DNA of 64,000 nucleotides, from NCBI GenBank assembly GCA_021432605.1, contig MU271143.1, positions 877,277 through 941,276 of the forward strand, written 5' to 3'. Below are positions 40,431 to 50,077 of the stretch, piece after piece (positions within the stretch are counted from its first letter, which is position 1; the number at the start of each line of letters is the position of its first letter). The position numbers and the translations under genes were made by a program. A model generated the notes under the pieces. It was not told the origin of the DNA. It ran no database searches and saw only the letters and a list, made by a program, of their open reading frames with translations. This stretch comes from Coniochaeta sp. PMI_546 (lineage: Eukaryota > Ascomycota > Sordariomycetes > Coniochaetales > Coniochaetaceae).

Positions 40431-43178
40431 TCAAGCATGTCCCCCGCGACCCTGTCCGTCCTGTCCGCCCCGTCCGCCACGTCCTCCTCGTCCTCCTCGT
40501 CCTCGGCCACGGCCAAGACCTCTCGTGGGGGGTCCACGGGTGTACCCGCCAAAGTTGATGGCGCCCTCTGGCATGTTCTCCATCCCGCCATACAACCCGA
40601 ATCCCAGACTATCCAGCTGCGCCTGCTGGGTCTCATAACCACCAGTGTGGTTCACGGTCCTCATGAGGCCCTCGACCATGCCGGTTCGGCTGGCCCTCGC
40701 CAGCTCCGTCGCGCTGCTCATTACGTTGGCCGCATTGCCCCGAAAAATGTGGGTGGTGTCGCCCTCCCCCTTGGGTCCCGACGGCGCTTGATGCACCGCC
40801 TTGAAAGGCGTGAGGGGTGACAGACCTACAGCATCCAGCTGAAACGAATTGCCAACCCGTGTGACAGACACATCCCTCGCCGGCATAGCCACCTGCTGTA
40901 GCCGTGCGCCATCACGTCTGGCCACTCCAGACGGCCTCGTCAGTGTGGGGGGCCGGTAAGGAACCTGCTGGTCGACTAGTGGGGCACCCTGGCTGGAGCT
41001 CGGCTGCGGACGTGTTGCCGGCAGCTCCTCTTGCCGACGACGCTTTGCTACTGGGCGGGCGGCAGGCGACTGACCAGATTCAGTGAACTCCCGCTTAGCA
41101 GCTGTGCTGGTGGCAGGTAGCTGGACGGGATGAGACTGGTGGCGTCTCGTCTCCAAGGAAGCTTGGCCAACACGACTGTGCTGCGCCGTCGCCGGCAAAG
41201 CCGAGATGTTAGGCACCTGCTCCCCAGCGTCTTCTCCATCTTCTCCACCCCTTGCAGACACCGCGCGGCCCACTAGCGGCTCTGCCTGAGCGTTTGCATC
41301 TTCGCTGGCGAGACGCTCGGCTGGATCAAGACCTGTGCCCGCCGACACAGCGCCATCGTCCCAATCGTTGTCGAAGGCGTCATCTTCATCAGCACCGCCT
41401 CCATATAAGGCGTCGAGATCGAGGTTTCCGAGGCCTTCACTCCCGGAAAGGCGCTCACGGTCGTCCGCCATCACACTCTCCGGCACGTCCTCCGCGGATG
41501 CCACGGCCCTCAGCTCCGCAACCAGCGCCTCCTCGTTGTTTGGCTGCTTCGGCACCGGCTTGCCGGCCAGTGCGCGCTGTGCTCGCGTCCGCTTATCGTC
41601 CAGCGCGGCCCACAGCAGGAGCGGCCTGACCTCATCGCCTCCCCTTGGCGGCACGGAACTCTTACACATGTGCGCCATGGCCCGGAACCAGAGCTCGGCG
41701 TCCCACGGACCGGGGTGGCCCATCACGCCTTGGGTCGCCCCGACGGCCTTGCTCACGGCTTCCCAGTCTCCGGTCGTGACGTAATGCGGCTGGAACTCTT
41801 CGTCGGGTCCGTAGCCGAAGAGGGGCGCTTTCTTATCCCAAGCCACCCTCTCGATCTCCTCGAGGAGGATGGACCAGTCTGATCTCGGCAACCCGGGTGC
41901 TTCATCGGAGCACTGCCTCTGGGCATGCCTGCGTGCCAGCGGTGTCGCCGTCAGTTCCTCGCGGGGCAACGCCTGCCGCTCCCACACCTCGTCGAAGAAC
42001 GTCCGCATGAAGATGTCGCCGTCGAGCAGATCCTGGCTCAGCACTTTCATGGGACGGACGTCGTTCATCCGGCAGACTACGGCGTACTGGACCGCCGTCA
42101 TCAGTCTGGCAGGGTCCCACTTCCAGAACGGGTGACTCGCGGCCTTTCGAAACGCGTCGCAAAAGGTTAGTGGCCACATTGGGCTCGGCTGCTGGCGTCC
42201 CCCGATGGTCACCTCCTTGACGTTGCCGTGGCTGGGGGCATAGACCATGTTGGAGTACCGTAGCGACAGCATGTGCCACGGAGACATGCCGTACAAGGTG
42301 CACACCAGCTTCGGCAGCGTGGCGGTGTTGTGGAGTAGTGGCTCTTTTCGTATGAACTGCCGCAGAGGGTCGTCTTGCCAGTGGCGCGCCAGCACCTGCT
42401 CGTGGCCCTGCGTCCACCGGTGTGTAATGTTCGCCGTGGGAGTCATGTGAAGCCATCTCTCGTTGGCCAATGGCTTGAGCTTGGCGTCGAACGTCTTTAA
42501 CCCCATCCGCAGATTCCCTGCTTCCTGCGCGAACTGCGTCACGAGCGCACGCGCCATGCCAGGGGGAGCCGCCTCCAGGAACAGGAACATGTCCACCAGA
42601 TCGTTCTCAGTCATGTCCTTGACCTTGGTCAACACCCGTTTGATGACCTTCTTCAGCGACGGTCGCTCTGGCGGGCTTTGCTGCTGATCCTTGCGTGGAC
42701 GCCCCCTCGGTCGAGGTGCCACAACAACGTTGCGCTTGGGTCCGCGTTTCTTACTGCCGACTCTGCGTCTAGCAGCTCCTTCATCATCGTCATCATCCTC
42801 TTCTTCCTCTTCCTCATCCTCTTCCTCTTCCTCTTCATCCTCTTCTTCCTCATCCTCTTCCTCTCCATCCTCTTCGTCCTCCTCCTCGCTATCATCTTCC
42901 TCCTCGTCATCTTCGCCATCTTCCTCGGTGTCGACATGGTCTTCGCTGTCGGAACTGTCCACGGCTCGCCGTGGTATGGCAGAGCGGCGGCGGCGGGAGC
43001 TCCTTGGCGCTGCAGGGGTGAGACCTTCATCACCGTCTTCGTCAGAGCTCGGCTCTGGACGGGGGGCCTTCGGCGGCGCGCTTGGCTGACGGCGCGGTCC
43101 GCTCTTGCGCGATTTGGGAGCTGTCTTTGTGCTCCGAAGAGCTGCCTTTCCGCCTTGGTCTCTCTTGGAACGTCCCAT
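40431..43178 (-). CDS. Acidic, AT-hook and RGG-tailed orphan nuclear protein, 915 aa
   Basis: Intact minus-strand frame from ATG 43178 to TGA 40431. Order of features: basic N-terminus with Ser/Arg (1-75), an uninterrupted acidic tract of about 58 residues (76-133), a basic stretch with an AT-hook RPRGRPRK (156-163), a folded-looking region of about 350 residues rich in W, M and aromatics (LANERWLHMTPTANITHRW, RTFFDEVWER), a long disordered part with a likely nuclear signal (AKRRR), and a C-terminal RGG tail (GRGRGRGGRGGRGGRGG). AT-hook and RGG boxes suggest binding to AT-rich DNA and RNA in the nucleus. The folded region is not recognised. A regulator, chromatin protein or element-encoded protein are all possible. 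Confidence 0.78.
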   Translation of the reverse strand: MGRSKRDQGGKAALRSTKTAPKSRKSGPRRQPSAPPKAPRPEPSSDEDGDEGLTPAAPRSSRRRRSAIPRRAVDSSDSEDHVDTEEDGEDDEEEDDSEEEDEEDGEEEDEEEEDEEEEEEDEEEEEEDDDDDEGAARRRVGSKKRGPKRNVVVAPRPRGRPRKDQQQSPPERPSLKKVIKRVLTKVKDMTENDLVDMFLFLEAAPPGMARALVTQFAQEAGNLRMGLKTFDAKLKPLANERWLHMTPTANITHRWTQGHEQVLARHWQDDPLRQFIRKEPLLHNTATLPKLVCTLYGMSPWHMLSLRYSNMVYAPSHGNVKEVTIGGRQQPSPMWPLTFCDAFRKAASHPFWKWDPARLMTAVQYAVVCRMNDVRPMKVLSQDLLDGDIFMRTFFDEVWERQALPREELTATPLARRHAQRQCSDEAPGLPRSDWSILLEEIERVAWDKKAPLFGYGPDEEFQPHYVTTGDWEAVSKAVGATQGVMGHPGPWDAELWFRAMAHMCKSSVPPRGGDEVRPLLLWAALDDKRTRAQRALAGKPVPKQPNNEEALVAELRAVASAEDVPESVMADDRERLSGSEGLGNLDLDALYGGGADEDDAFDNDWDDGAVSAGTGLDPAERLASEDANAQAEPLVGRAVSARGGEDGEDAGEQVPNISALPATAQHSRVGQASLETRRHQSHPVQLPATSTAAKREFTESGQSPAARPVAKRRRQEELPATRPQPSSSQGAPLVDQQVPYRPPTLTRPSGVARRDGARLQQVAMPARDVSVTRVGNSFQLDAVGLSPLTPFKAVHQAPSGPKGEGDTTHIFRGNAANVMSSATELARASRTGMVEGLMRTVNHTGGYETQQAQLDSLGFGLYGGMENMPEGAINFGGYTRGPPTRGLGRGRGRGGRGGRGGRGGQDGQGRGGHA

Positions 43179-43955
43179 CTTGTCTGGATGGTGCGTCGGG
43201 ATGAGTTTGGCTGGTCAACTGGCTTGTGTTGACGGTAAGGTCTGGAAAGATGGGTGGTTATTGTTGGTGGTGGGTGATGCGGACAAATCGACGAATGTGG
43301 GAGTTTTGTGCGTGGAGGGCAGACGCGTCTGAGAGCCTTGGTTAAACTGCGGTCCATGACAAGTCACAGTGAAGGAGGGGTCATGGTGAGGGACGTGTCA
43401 GGTTACGGTTACGTACCAGGTGTGCTCTACGGTACGTCTACGTTTAGGCCAGCGTATTGCTCTCACGCATAGGAACACTGCTCATTCACCTCAGGTACCT
43501 TATTCTCAAGAACCTCACAGCCAAAGTGTATAGACCCTTGGACTCGCTCCAAGTACCAAGATATCTCTCACGGTCATCATAGAGTAATTACTCGGGGATA
43601 GGCTTAGGCTATGGCGTAGTGTTGCCCTCTTCATCTGGACAAGAGCTAGCTTTTGAGGTGTTCTAATAACTCATAAAAACTGAGATGTTAACGAGCGTAC
43701 TCTTTCTAGATAGACTGTTTTTGGATCTGGATGTCATCACGAGCTTGGGCAGCGCTTAATACCGTGACCGTCTTGACTCGGTTTGATCACTGTATGACCG
43801 AGTATCTCAAATGAAACCAACGGTTCTCACGCGTTTTCCAGAATTTGCCCTTCTATCACTATCTGGGACACGCGTGCATACCCTGGCATCTGCCTCTTCA
43901 CCCCCCAAATGAGCACGCCGACTTCGCGAAATGCCGGGGCACAGATCGTGCAACT
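43179..43955. other. Intergenic, upstream region of the acidic protein gene
   Basis: 43190-43330 holds the leader of the minus-strand gene (C/A-rich on that strand). Beyond it no gene is recognised. Confidence 0.45.
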
Positions 43956-44060
43956 CGTTCATAGGCTTTCATACCTCATTCATAGATTTTCATACCTAAT
44001 TCATAGACTTTCATACCTCATTCATAAGCTTTCATACCTCATTCATAGGCTTTCATACCT
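43956..44060 (+). repeat. 21-bp minisatellite, five copies
   Basis: Five adjacent copies of a 21-base unit (consensus CATTCATAGGCTTTCATACC plus T), each differing by one to three bases. The array is in no gene; its translation SYLIHRL is incidental. Confidence 0.9.
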
Positions 44061-44729
44061 CATGTCATCTCAACTCAGGGTTCTATATGGTCTATACTGG
44101 ACGTTCATCTCGTCATACCTGATAAACTCTCAGCATACTCCCGGATCCTACGTTGACCCACACCGGCTACACTGACACATAAGGTTGCTGCATATGAAAT
44201 TGCCTGTTCCAGTAATAGGTATGTGGAATTCTCTCTGATACTCTAGCTCTTGCTGCTTGGTCAATTGACCTGCCTTCCAGCGGCGACAAGCACACGGTAC
44301 GTATGTCCTAACTAAGGCGGTGAATGGCCATGGCATGGCGTCAAAAGATGGACTGAGTTTGATCTATGATGTGAATAAAGAGTAAACAGTGGTTTTCCTG
44401 GAACCACTGCGCAAAGAGAAGCAGCAAGAAATCAAACTACCCCTCCCATACCGCGCCACGACAACCTCGCCACCCTTCATTTCATCACCAAATGCGAGGG
44501 ACAGCCGTGAGGGTATGAACTGTGCTCTCCTATCGCCCTCACCAGATTCTCTAATATCGTAATCTGCTGCCACATCACCGCTTTCCTGCAATGGGTGAAA
44601 TCGGTCTCATCTTTTGTGGATAACTGTCCGAGTCCCAGGTTCACCCTGCCGCAATCTAGCTCCTAGACGAACCCCCAATCACTCCTAGTGTCGCCTTGCG
44701 ACCGGTTCCATGCTCCCCATGTCGCCGGT
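44061..44729. other. Intergenic, 3' flank of the 458-residue gene
   Basis: No gene recognised. The segment 44684-44714 matches 47324-47354 (26 of 31 bases; four of five mismatches are transitions). Confidence 0.5.
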
Positions 44730-46166
44730 CTACCCATGGAGGGACGCAATGACCTGGATCGGGTCGAGGGTTGTATCCGACACCACGTCGGGGAACACGG
44801 ACGGTGCCTCGAGCCCGATCTCGTTCGTAAAGACCGCCAGCCTCTGCCGCAGCAGGAAGTAGGCGAGGGGGTCCGCCACGTCCAGTTTGAAGTGGTCGTC
44901 CTGCATGGCCGCGACGCTCCCACTGCCGTCGTCGCCCGCCGGGTAGGTGCTCAGGCGCTTGAAAAAGTCCGCCTTTGGTATGTAGTCGTCGACGACCGCC
45001 CCGAGCTTCAGCAGCGTGGGTTTGACGTCGTCCGAGTGGAGACGGGCCCACAGCCACTCCAAAGCGTATGAAGGTATCTGCGCGATATCCGGGGATCTCT
45101 TGATGGCGCATAAGCGATCCCAGGGGATGATCAGCAGGACCGAGCACGACGGCCGGCCGTCCTCCCTCCCTGCACTGAATTCCCTGGTGAGGACGGAGAG
45201 CCGTTCCCCAAGCCTGAAGAGGCGCACCCACTTGCCCGAAATCCTATTTGTCTCCGCAGCCGTGGCCGCCAGCCCCGTCATGACCATCTGCTGGTCGACA
45301 AACTCGGTCTTGGCCTTGCTCTTGGCGATCAGGACCGGGTTGCCCGGCTGGCCCGCGGGCAGGGTGGCGTGGATGGACTTCCAGCGCCTCGTGAACACCG
45401 CGTTGGCGTGCAGGCACACCAGCGCGTGGGTGATGATCGACCACGGCCGAGAGCTGTGCGACGCCAGCTCCTCCCGGATGACGGCGGCGATCTGCGACTG
45501 TGCGTCGCCGTCCAGGACCGTGCCCGCCTCGACGGTCTGCGAGGCGCGCCACAGGTTCTCGACCCGCGCCGCGAGGTACTCCGGGGCCAGAACCAGCTGG
45601 AATTTGGTCAGGCCGATCGCCCACTTCTGCCGCTCCCTGACAGGGTTGTTTGGTCCGGCTGCGAGAGTCTCGTAGATCTGCCTGTACGAGTGGAGGCGGA
45701 TGGAGATGGGAAAGTTGTCGGGTAATACGATATCTGCGCTTCGGATGTTAGTGTTTGATCTGACGTGGTGAGGCACTGAGGAGGGGAAATTACCGTGAAC
45801 TGCCTGGCCAAGGAGAGTGGACGCGCCGGTGTTGCGCGAGCGGGACTCAGCAATATGCTGCTCGTCCTGTGCCGGCTGCTGGGCTGGCTGGTGAGCCGCG
45901 GAGGCGTGTTGAGCCGCCTGATGGTCTTGACCCGCCCCGCGACCTTGCTTGATATCGTCCACCTTCTTCGACGCTTCTTGCTGCAGGCGCACGGCTCTCT
46001 CGTACTCATCCGTCGCCGCGGTCAGCTGTTCCGCAGCAGCCTGCCACGCAAGAAGAGCCTGCTCATGCGCCTCCTCTGCCGTCAGCTTAATGCCCCACAG
46101 GCGATCGACCTCGCTGTTGGCGGTAGCAACAGCGCCCTCTGCCTGTCCAAGCTCGTTGCTGGCCAT
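44730..46166 (-). CDS. Orphan protein, coiled-coil N-terminus, two exons, 458 aa
   Basis: Minus strand, ATG 46166 to stop 44730. The frame is open throughout, but the stretch 45793-45734 has all features of a 60-nt intron (GTAATT donor, CACTAAC branch, CGCAG acceptor), and removal joins AVH to DIVLPDNFPISIRL in phase. The first 75 residues form a coiled coil (VDRLWGIKLTAEEAHEQALL), followed by a Gln/Ala/His-rich linker and a globular domain of about 320 residues containing WSIITHALVCLHANAVF and VLLIIPWDRLCAIKRSP. No known domain recognised. An AC/CT-rich leader precedes it. A decayed fragment similar to its 3' flank lies 2.4 kb upstream, so this gene belongs to a duplicated family. Confidence 0.75.
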   Translation of the reverse strand: MASNELGQAEGAVATANSEVDRLWGIKLTAEEAHEQALLAWQAAAEQLTAATDEYERAVRLQQEASKKVDDIKQGRGAGQDHQAAQHASAAHQPAQQPAQDEQHIAESRSRNTGASTLLGQAVHGNFPSSVPHHVRSNTNIRSADIVLPDNFPISIRLHSYRQIYETLAAGPNNPVRERQKWAIGLTKFQLVLAPEYLAARVENLWRASQTVEAGTVLDGDAQSQIAAVIREELASHSSRPWSIITHALVCLHANAVFTRRWKSIHATLPAGQPGNPVLIAKSKAKTEFVDQQMVMTGLAATAAETNRISGKWVRLFRLGERLSVLTREFSAGREDGRPSCSVLLIIPWDRLCAIKRSPDIAQIPSYALEWLWARLHSDDVKPTLLKLGAVVDDYIPKADFFKRLSTYPAGDDGSGSVAAMQDDHFKLDVADPLAYFLLRQRLAVFTNEIGLEAPSVFPDVVSDTTLDPIQVIASLHG

Positions 46167-47087
46167 CCTGACCGGCGTTCTCGAGCTTCCTCGCGAGCCG
46201 CACGGTTGTTGCGTAACTTATGGTAATACCTCCTCCCGGTCCCGGTCGACTGATCCTTAGGAGAGGAGTCGGAGGGCGGCCGGAGTGACCTTGGAAGGTC
46301 GCGGAGGAACGGTTGGATAAAGAGACGTCGGCTTGCTTTACTTTGTTCGGGTTTAGCTGTTGCAACTGGAAACCAAGGTCTGTGAAGAAGGAAGAAACGG
46401 ACTGTCACCGTCTGAAAAGCTGGTGTTGGGGTTGATGTTAGGTGTCGAGGTTGATGTGAGAGTGTTGAGGTTGAGGTTTGAGGTTGGAACTTGAAGGACT
46501 AGGTAGTGCGGCAAATCACCTTCCCTACCTTTGCTGAGCAGATTGCTCAAAGTATCTGGCAGACTTACGAATGTGAGAGACTGACGCTCGGCCGGTCCTG
46601 ACAACTGCAACACTCGCAACTCACTGTCCCCTCACTCTGCTCTCACCCGACAACCAGCCTCACCACCCTTACCACGACAGAACAAGAGATGCTGTGCGAG
46701 GTCTCAGGGCCACCGTCGTGCGCGGCAGCAGAACACGCCCAGAGCTAGATGTTTGTAATGGCCCTCGGGATGCTGACGGAAGAGACACGACCCTGGCCCC
46801 TCGAGTTGGACTTCGGCAATGAGTCCTGTAACAGCGGAGCTCGCAGACAGAGGTCAACAACACACGAAATATGCAACAGACAAGCACCACTCGCCCTACG
46901 ATGCCCCGGATATGCTACAAATCTGCTTGCCGATTCATGAGTCGAGGGAATGCTAAAGTCAAGACAGACAACAAGAGGAGGATGAGCAGCCTCCTGACTG
47001 GCCTGGCGCCACGCCCAGCGTCCTCAAGCCGGATGCGCTGCAGGCTGTCATCGAACAGACGACATTCTATTTACCACTAGCTGTACT
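46167..47087. other. Intergenic, leader repeats and no recognised gene
   Basis: 46420-46500 consists of imperfect GTTGAGGTT-type repeats, the leader of the minus-strand gene. From 46590 a plus-strand CT/CA-rich run leads to short frames that quickly stop; possibly another damaged gene start. Confidence 0.4.
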
Positions 47088-47390
47088 TTAATAGACAAGC
47101 CATTGCTTCCATAGGAGCTTGCAGAGCCGTCTGTTGTACGCGTCGACCTCGGCTCCCTGGATCTTATCCGCCTCTGTGACCATCCCGAGCGCATTGTACA
47201 CCAAGGCCATTAGCTTCTCGCGTCGTTAGACGTCGTCTATATCGCTGGTTAGTGACGTGAAGTCGTTCTGAAAAACCGTGGTCAACAGTTCGCGATCTAG
47301 CGCCTCGACGGACGCCCGATCGGTCCTAGTGTCGCCTCGTGATTGGTGCCATGCACTGTTGGTGGTTGGCTGTGCCCTGCGGCTGCATTA
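47088..47390 (-). pseudogene. Fragment of a gene related to the 458-residue orphan
   Basis: A minus-strand frame reads AWHQSRGDTRTDRASV and then LDRELLTTVFQNDFTSLTSDIDDV. It is interrupted by TAA at 47226 and continues in the same frame with RREKLMALVYNALGMVTEA to a TAA at 47088. The first part matches AWNRSQGDTRSDWGFV encoded just past the stop of the 458-residue gene in another frame. The internal TAA may derive from CAA. Confidence 0.4.
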
Positions 47391-47420
47391 TCAGCTGTTT
47401 TGCATCCGGAGCTTTTTGTT

Positions 47421-47428
47421 TATAAAAC
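47421..47428 (+). promoter_or_regulatory. TATA box of the secreted orphan gene
   Basis: TATAAAAC lies 59 bases before the ATG at 47480. Confidence 0.5.
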
Positions 47429-47479
47429 ACTCATGCGTGCCCACCTTACTCACACGGCATTTCAACTGAATGTGTGAAA

Positions 47480-48352
47480 ATGCGCCCATTGACCTTCGCA
47501 GCCTGCCTGGCTCTCGTTCCAGCAGGCCTCTCGGACCCCTGCACCCCAAACCCGAGCGCCACAAGCATCAGCCCCGACGACGCCTTGGCCCTGTCGCAAG
47601 CCCTCGAGGCGGCATATCAGTCCCTCGCCGCGCTCCGGGCAAGCTGGGAGAGCGACGGCGCGACCATCTACAGGTTCGATTTCAAGTCGACCACGGCCAT
47701 CGCCGACTCGCTCGAAAGATACAAGCTCGAGCAGTGGGGCTTTGTGATGTACCGCTGCACCTACAGCTCGCAGGAGAAGTGGGAGAGGTTCGTCGCGCTC
47801 GCCAAGCAGGGTGCCCGCGACTACTTCGAACGGTACGGGGCGGAGGATCTCGCAGCGCACGACAAGATGGTCTGGACGATCTTCGAGGACGCCGAGACGC
47901 TGGACGGCGCTAGCATCCTGGACACCAGCCGCAAGTTCCGCCAGTGGGCGGGGACAGAGGGCAGGGCCGAGACGGTGGGGAGCGCCGTCGTAGACTCGTG
48001 GTCAGATTTACCCAGGTACCTCTTTTTCATCCACGTGGACGAGCAGAGCCTGGAGAGCGTCGTGGACGACGAGAAGGCGAGACAGCCGGGCGGGTACTTC
48101 TTCACGGTCGCCCGAGAGGATTCCGTCATGATCCGAGAAGCGTCGCGCCAGGCAGGGGAGATTCCGGAGGACCAGGACCCGCTCGACGAGGAGCTTGAGC
48201 TGCTGGACTCGAGGAAGAGGTTCAAGCTCGGCGACCTGGTCGAGCTGTACGGGACTCTGCTCGACACGGACACGTGGTATAATATCTACGTCGACCTGGA
48301 CGTCGGGGTCGCCGATGTGCTGCCGGGTCCGTCACAGTTATGGACGTCTTGA
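47480..48352 (+). CDS. Secreted orphan protein, 290 aa
   Basis: The in-frame ATG at 47480 starts MRPLTFAACLALVPAGLSDP, a clean signal peptide; an upstream GTG in the same frame is not needed. The mature protein has few cysteines, is acidic and mixed alpha/beta in appearance, with the segment RYKLEQWGFVMYRCTYSSQ and later HDKMVWTIFEDAETLDGAS. An acidic stretch (DPLDEELELLDSRKRF) precedes the C-terminal part. The pattern W.FV.YRC.Y is familiar from uncharacterised fungal proteins; no enzymatic motif is evident. Secreted, function unknown. Confidence 0.8.
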   Translation: MRPLTFAACLALVPAGLSDPCTPNPSATSISPDDALALSQALEAAYQSLAALRASWESDGATIYRFDFKSTTAIADSLERYKLEQWGFVMYRCTYSSQEKWERFVALAKQGARDYFERYGAEDLAAHDKMVWTIFEDAETLDGASILDTSRKFRQWAGTEGRAETVGSAVVDSWSDLPRYLFFIHVDEQSLESVVDDEKARQPGGYFFTVAREDSVMIREASRQAGEIPEDQDPLDEELELLDSRKRFKLGDLVELYGTLLDTDTWYNIYVDLDVGVADVLPGPSQLWTS

Positions 48353-49488
48353 CGGCCGATCTGGCAGCAGAAGGGGACAGCACTCGTGCTTGAGGAACCG
48401 GGAGAAATTACCTGGGGTTGTCAGGAAGTAGGCCCTGTCCGGCTCTGGATCTCGGGAAGGGATGGTCATTGTTGTACTTGCTAGTTGGCGGCGTAGGACT
48501 CTGTGGTCTTAGAAACGATCAATAAGACTAGCTGCGGCATTGAATCCAGTTCAGGGTAGCTTGCAAAGTGTAATAGTGTGTGTATGTCGTCTCTCGGCTG
48601 TATTTCTAGCAGGTCGGACAACACTGGTAGGAATATGGAGGCCTGAGGTTAAACTAGCGAATCTCGTCCTGACACACTGACCGTGGGACTGTTCCACTAG
48701 ACGAAGTGACGATCGCTGCACCTGTTTTCCGTTGTACACTGTGATTCCGTAGCCTTGGTACAGGCGAAGCTGGAGTCCATTTCCGTGTATGTAATGAAGC
48801 TGAGTACGTCCTGAGAAGCTGGAACATGAGAGAACTTGAGAATCCTGGATATGTACTTTGCTCGCCCAGCCTAACCTTTCGTCTGGGAGATATCAGGAGC
48901 CTAGGCCTGGGAGACTCATATGAGATCAAGAGACATGGAGCAGGAGGAGTCAGGCTCTTGCAAAGTCATCACGCATTGGCTGTCTCATAGTGGACTTTTG
49001 AATCCAGATCGGATCACAGAAAACGGGCCAACATGAATTCTGAAGGACGATGTGCATGAGTCTTACTGCAATGGCTGGCTGAGGAGGAGGAGAAGGAGGT
49101 CTTGGGGATAGCGTTCGAAATTATCGACCGTGATACATCAACAGCGTGATCGCTACAGGGACAGTGAGAGTCAACAGCACACTCAAGTGCGAGCTGGCTA
49201 CCGGAAGAGACGGACCGAAGAACACATACATGGAACACGGGTTAAGCATTACACGGGTGGTCATGTCAGCACAGGTGAGGTGCGGCGGTGCTCGATGTCA
49301 TGATCTGAGAGTCAGGGAGCATCATACCAAGCAACATGTATCACGGCAGCAGTCACAGTATCAGCATCACGAGAAAGCATGTCTCGGCAAAACGCCCCTT
49401 CCATTTTCGTGGTCTGCGACGGCAGAACCACACGGCATGTGTCCGCCCCCGGAAAAGGAAAAGAAACAGACGCCGGCGAAACCAAGAG
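48353..49488. other. Intergenic, no gene recognised
   Basis: Short frames on both strands without signal peptide, motif or coding character. Confidence 0.45.
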
Positions 49489-50055
49489 AAAAAAAACAAA
49501 AAAACACCCCTCCACCGCCGCGCAAGCATTCCCAACCCCCACTGACTAGTTTGTGGGCGGCCAATCCACCTCCCCGTCGCCTGAGCCTGCTAGTCAATGA
49601 GGGCGGGTAGCTGCCGCCCCCCCTTCCTCCCGAGGTTTGGTCGACTCGCATCTCGGGCCTGCTGAACGCCATAAACGTAGCAGGCATCACCGAGTGCTCG
49701 TCTTCCGCCCCTCCCCTCCCCTCCCTCCCCTTCCACTCCTGCCACGCCGGGCCCTGACCAAAACAACAAAAAACAACCCTCACAAGCCTCCCCACCCCCA
49801 TTACCAGCTTGTGGGCGGCGAACCCACCTCCTCCCGCCTAAGCTTACTGGCAACGAGAGTGGGTCGGCAAACAAATCCTTCAACTCCTTCCACTCCTTCC
49901 CCTTCCATGAAAGCCACGCCGGGCACCAAAAAAAAACAACCAACCACTCTTCCGTCTTCAATAAAGGCACCCCCACCTCCGTGACTGGCTTGTCGGCGGG
50001 ACGATCCGACGCTCCTCCAGCCCTAGTTCTACCAGTCAACGAAAGAGTGAGGGCC
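49489..50055. repeat. Three degenerate direct repeats downstream of the C2H2 gene
   Basis: A composite unit occurs three times: an A-rich run with AACAACC or ACACCCC, a CCCACC tract, then a core like CTTGTGGGCGGC..CCACCTCC ending in TCAA(C/T)GAG. Cores lie at about 49550-49617, 49809-49870 and 49989-50050. The last two are also preceded by the shared GCCACGCCGGGC. No coding meaning. Confidence 0.65.
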
Positions 50056-50077
50056 CTGCCGCGTCCGCGCGGACTTT

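Noticed and set aside
42691-43089. Poly-serine frame opposite the acidic tract
   Set aside because: It is the reverse reading of GAG/GAA repeats encoding the acidic tract and has no independent coding evidence.
25219-47390. Starship-type or other known large transposon
   Set aside because: No tyrosine recombinase (DUF3435) captain, transposase, integrase or reverse transcriptase motif was found in any frame, and no matching termini were seen for the whole block.
49146-49610. 154-codon plus-strand frame in the intergenic region
   Set aside because: Composition is repetitive and P/K-rich from A-runs and C-tracts; it has no motif and overlaps antisense frames of similar length.
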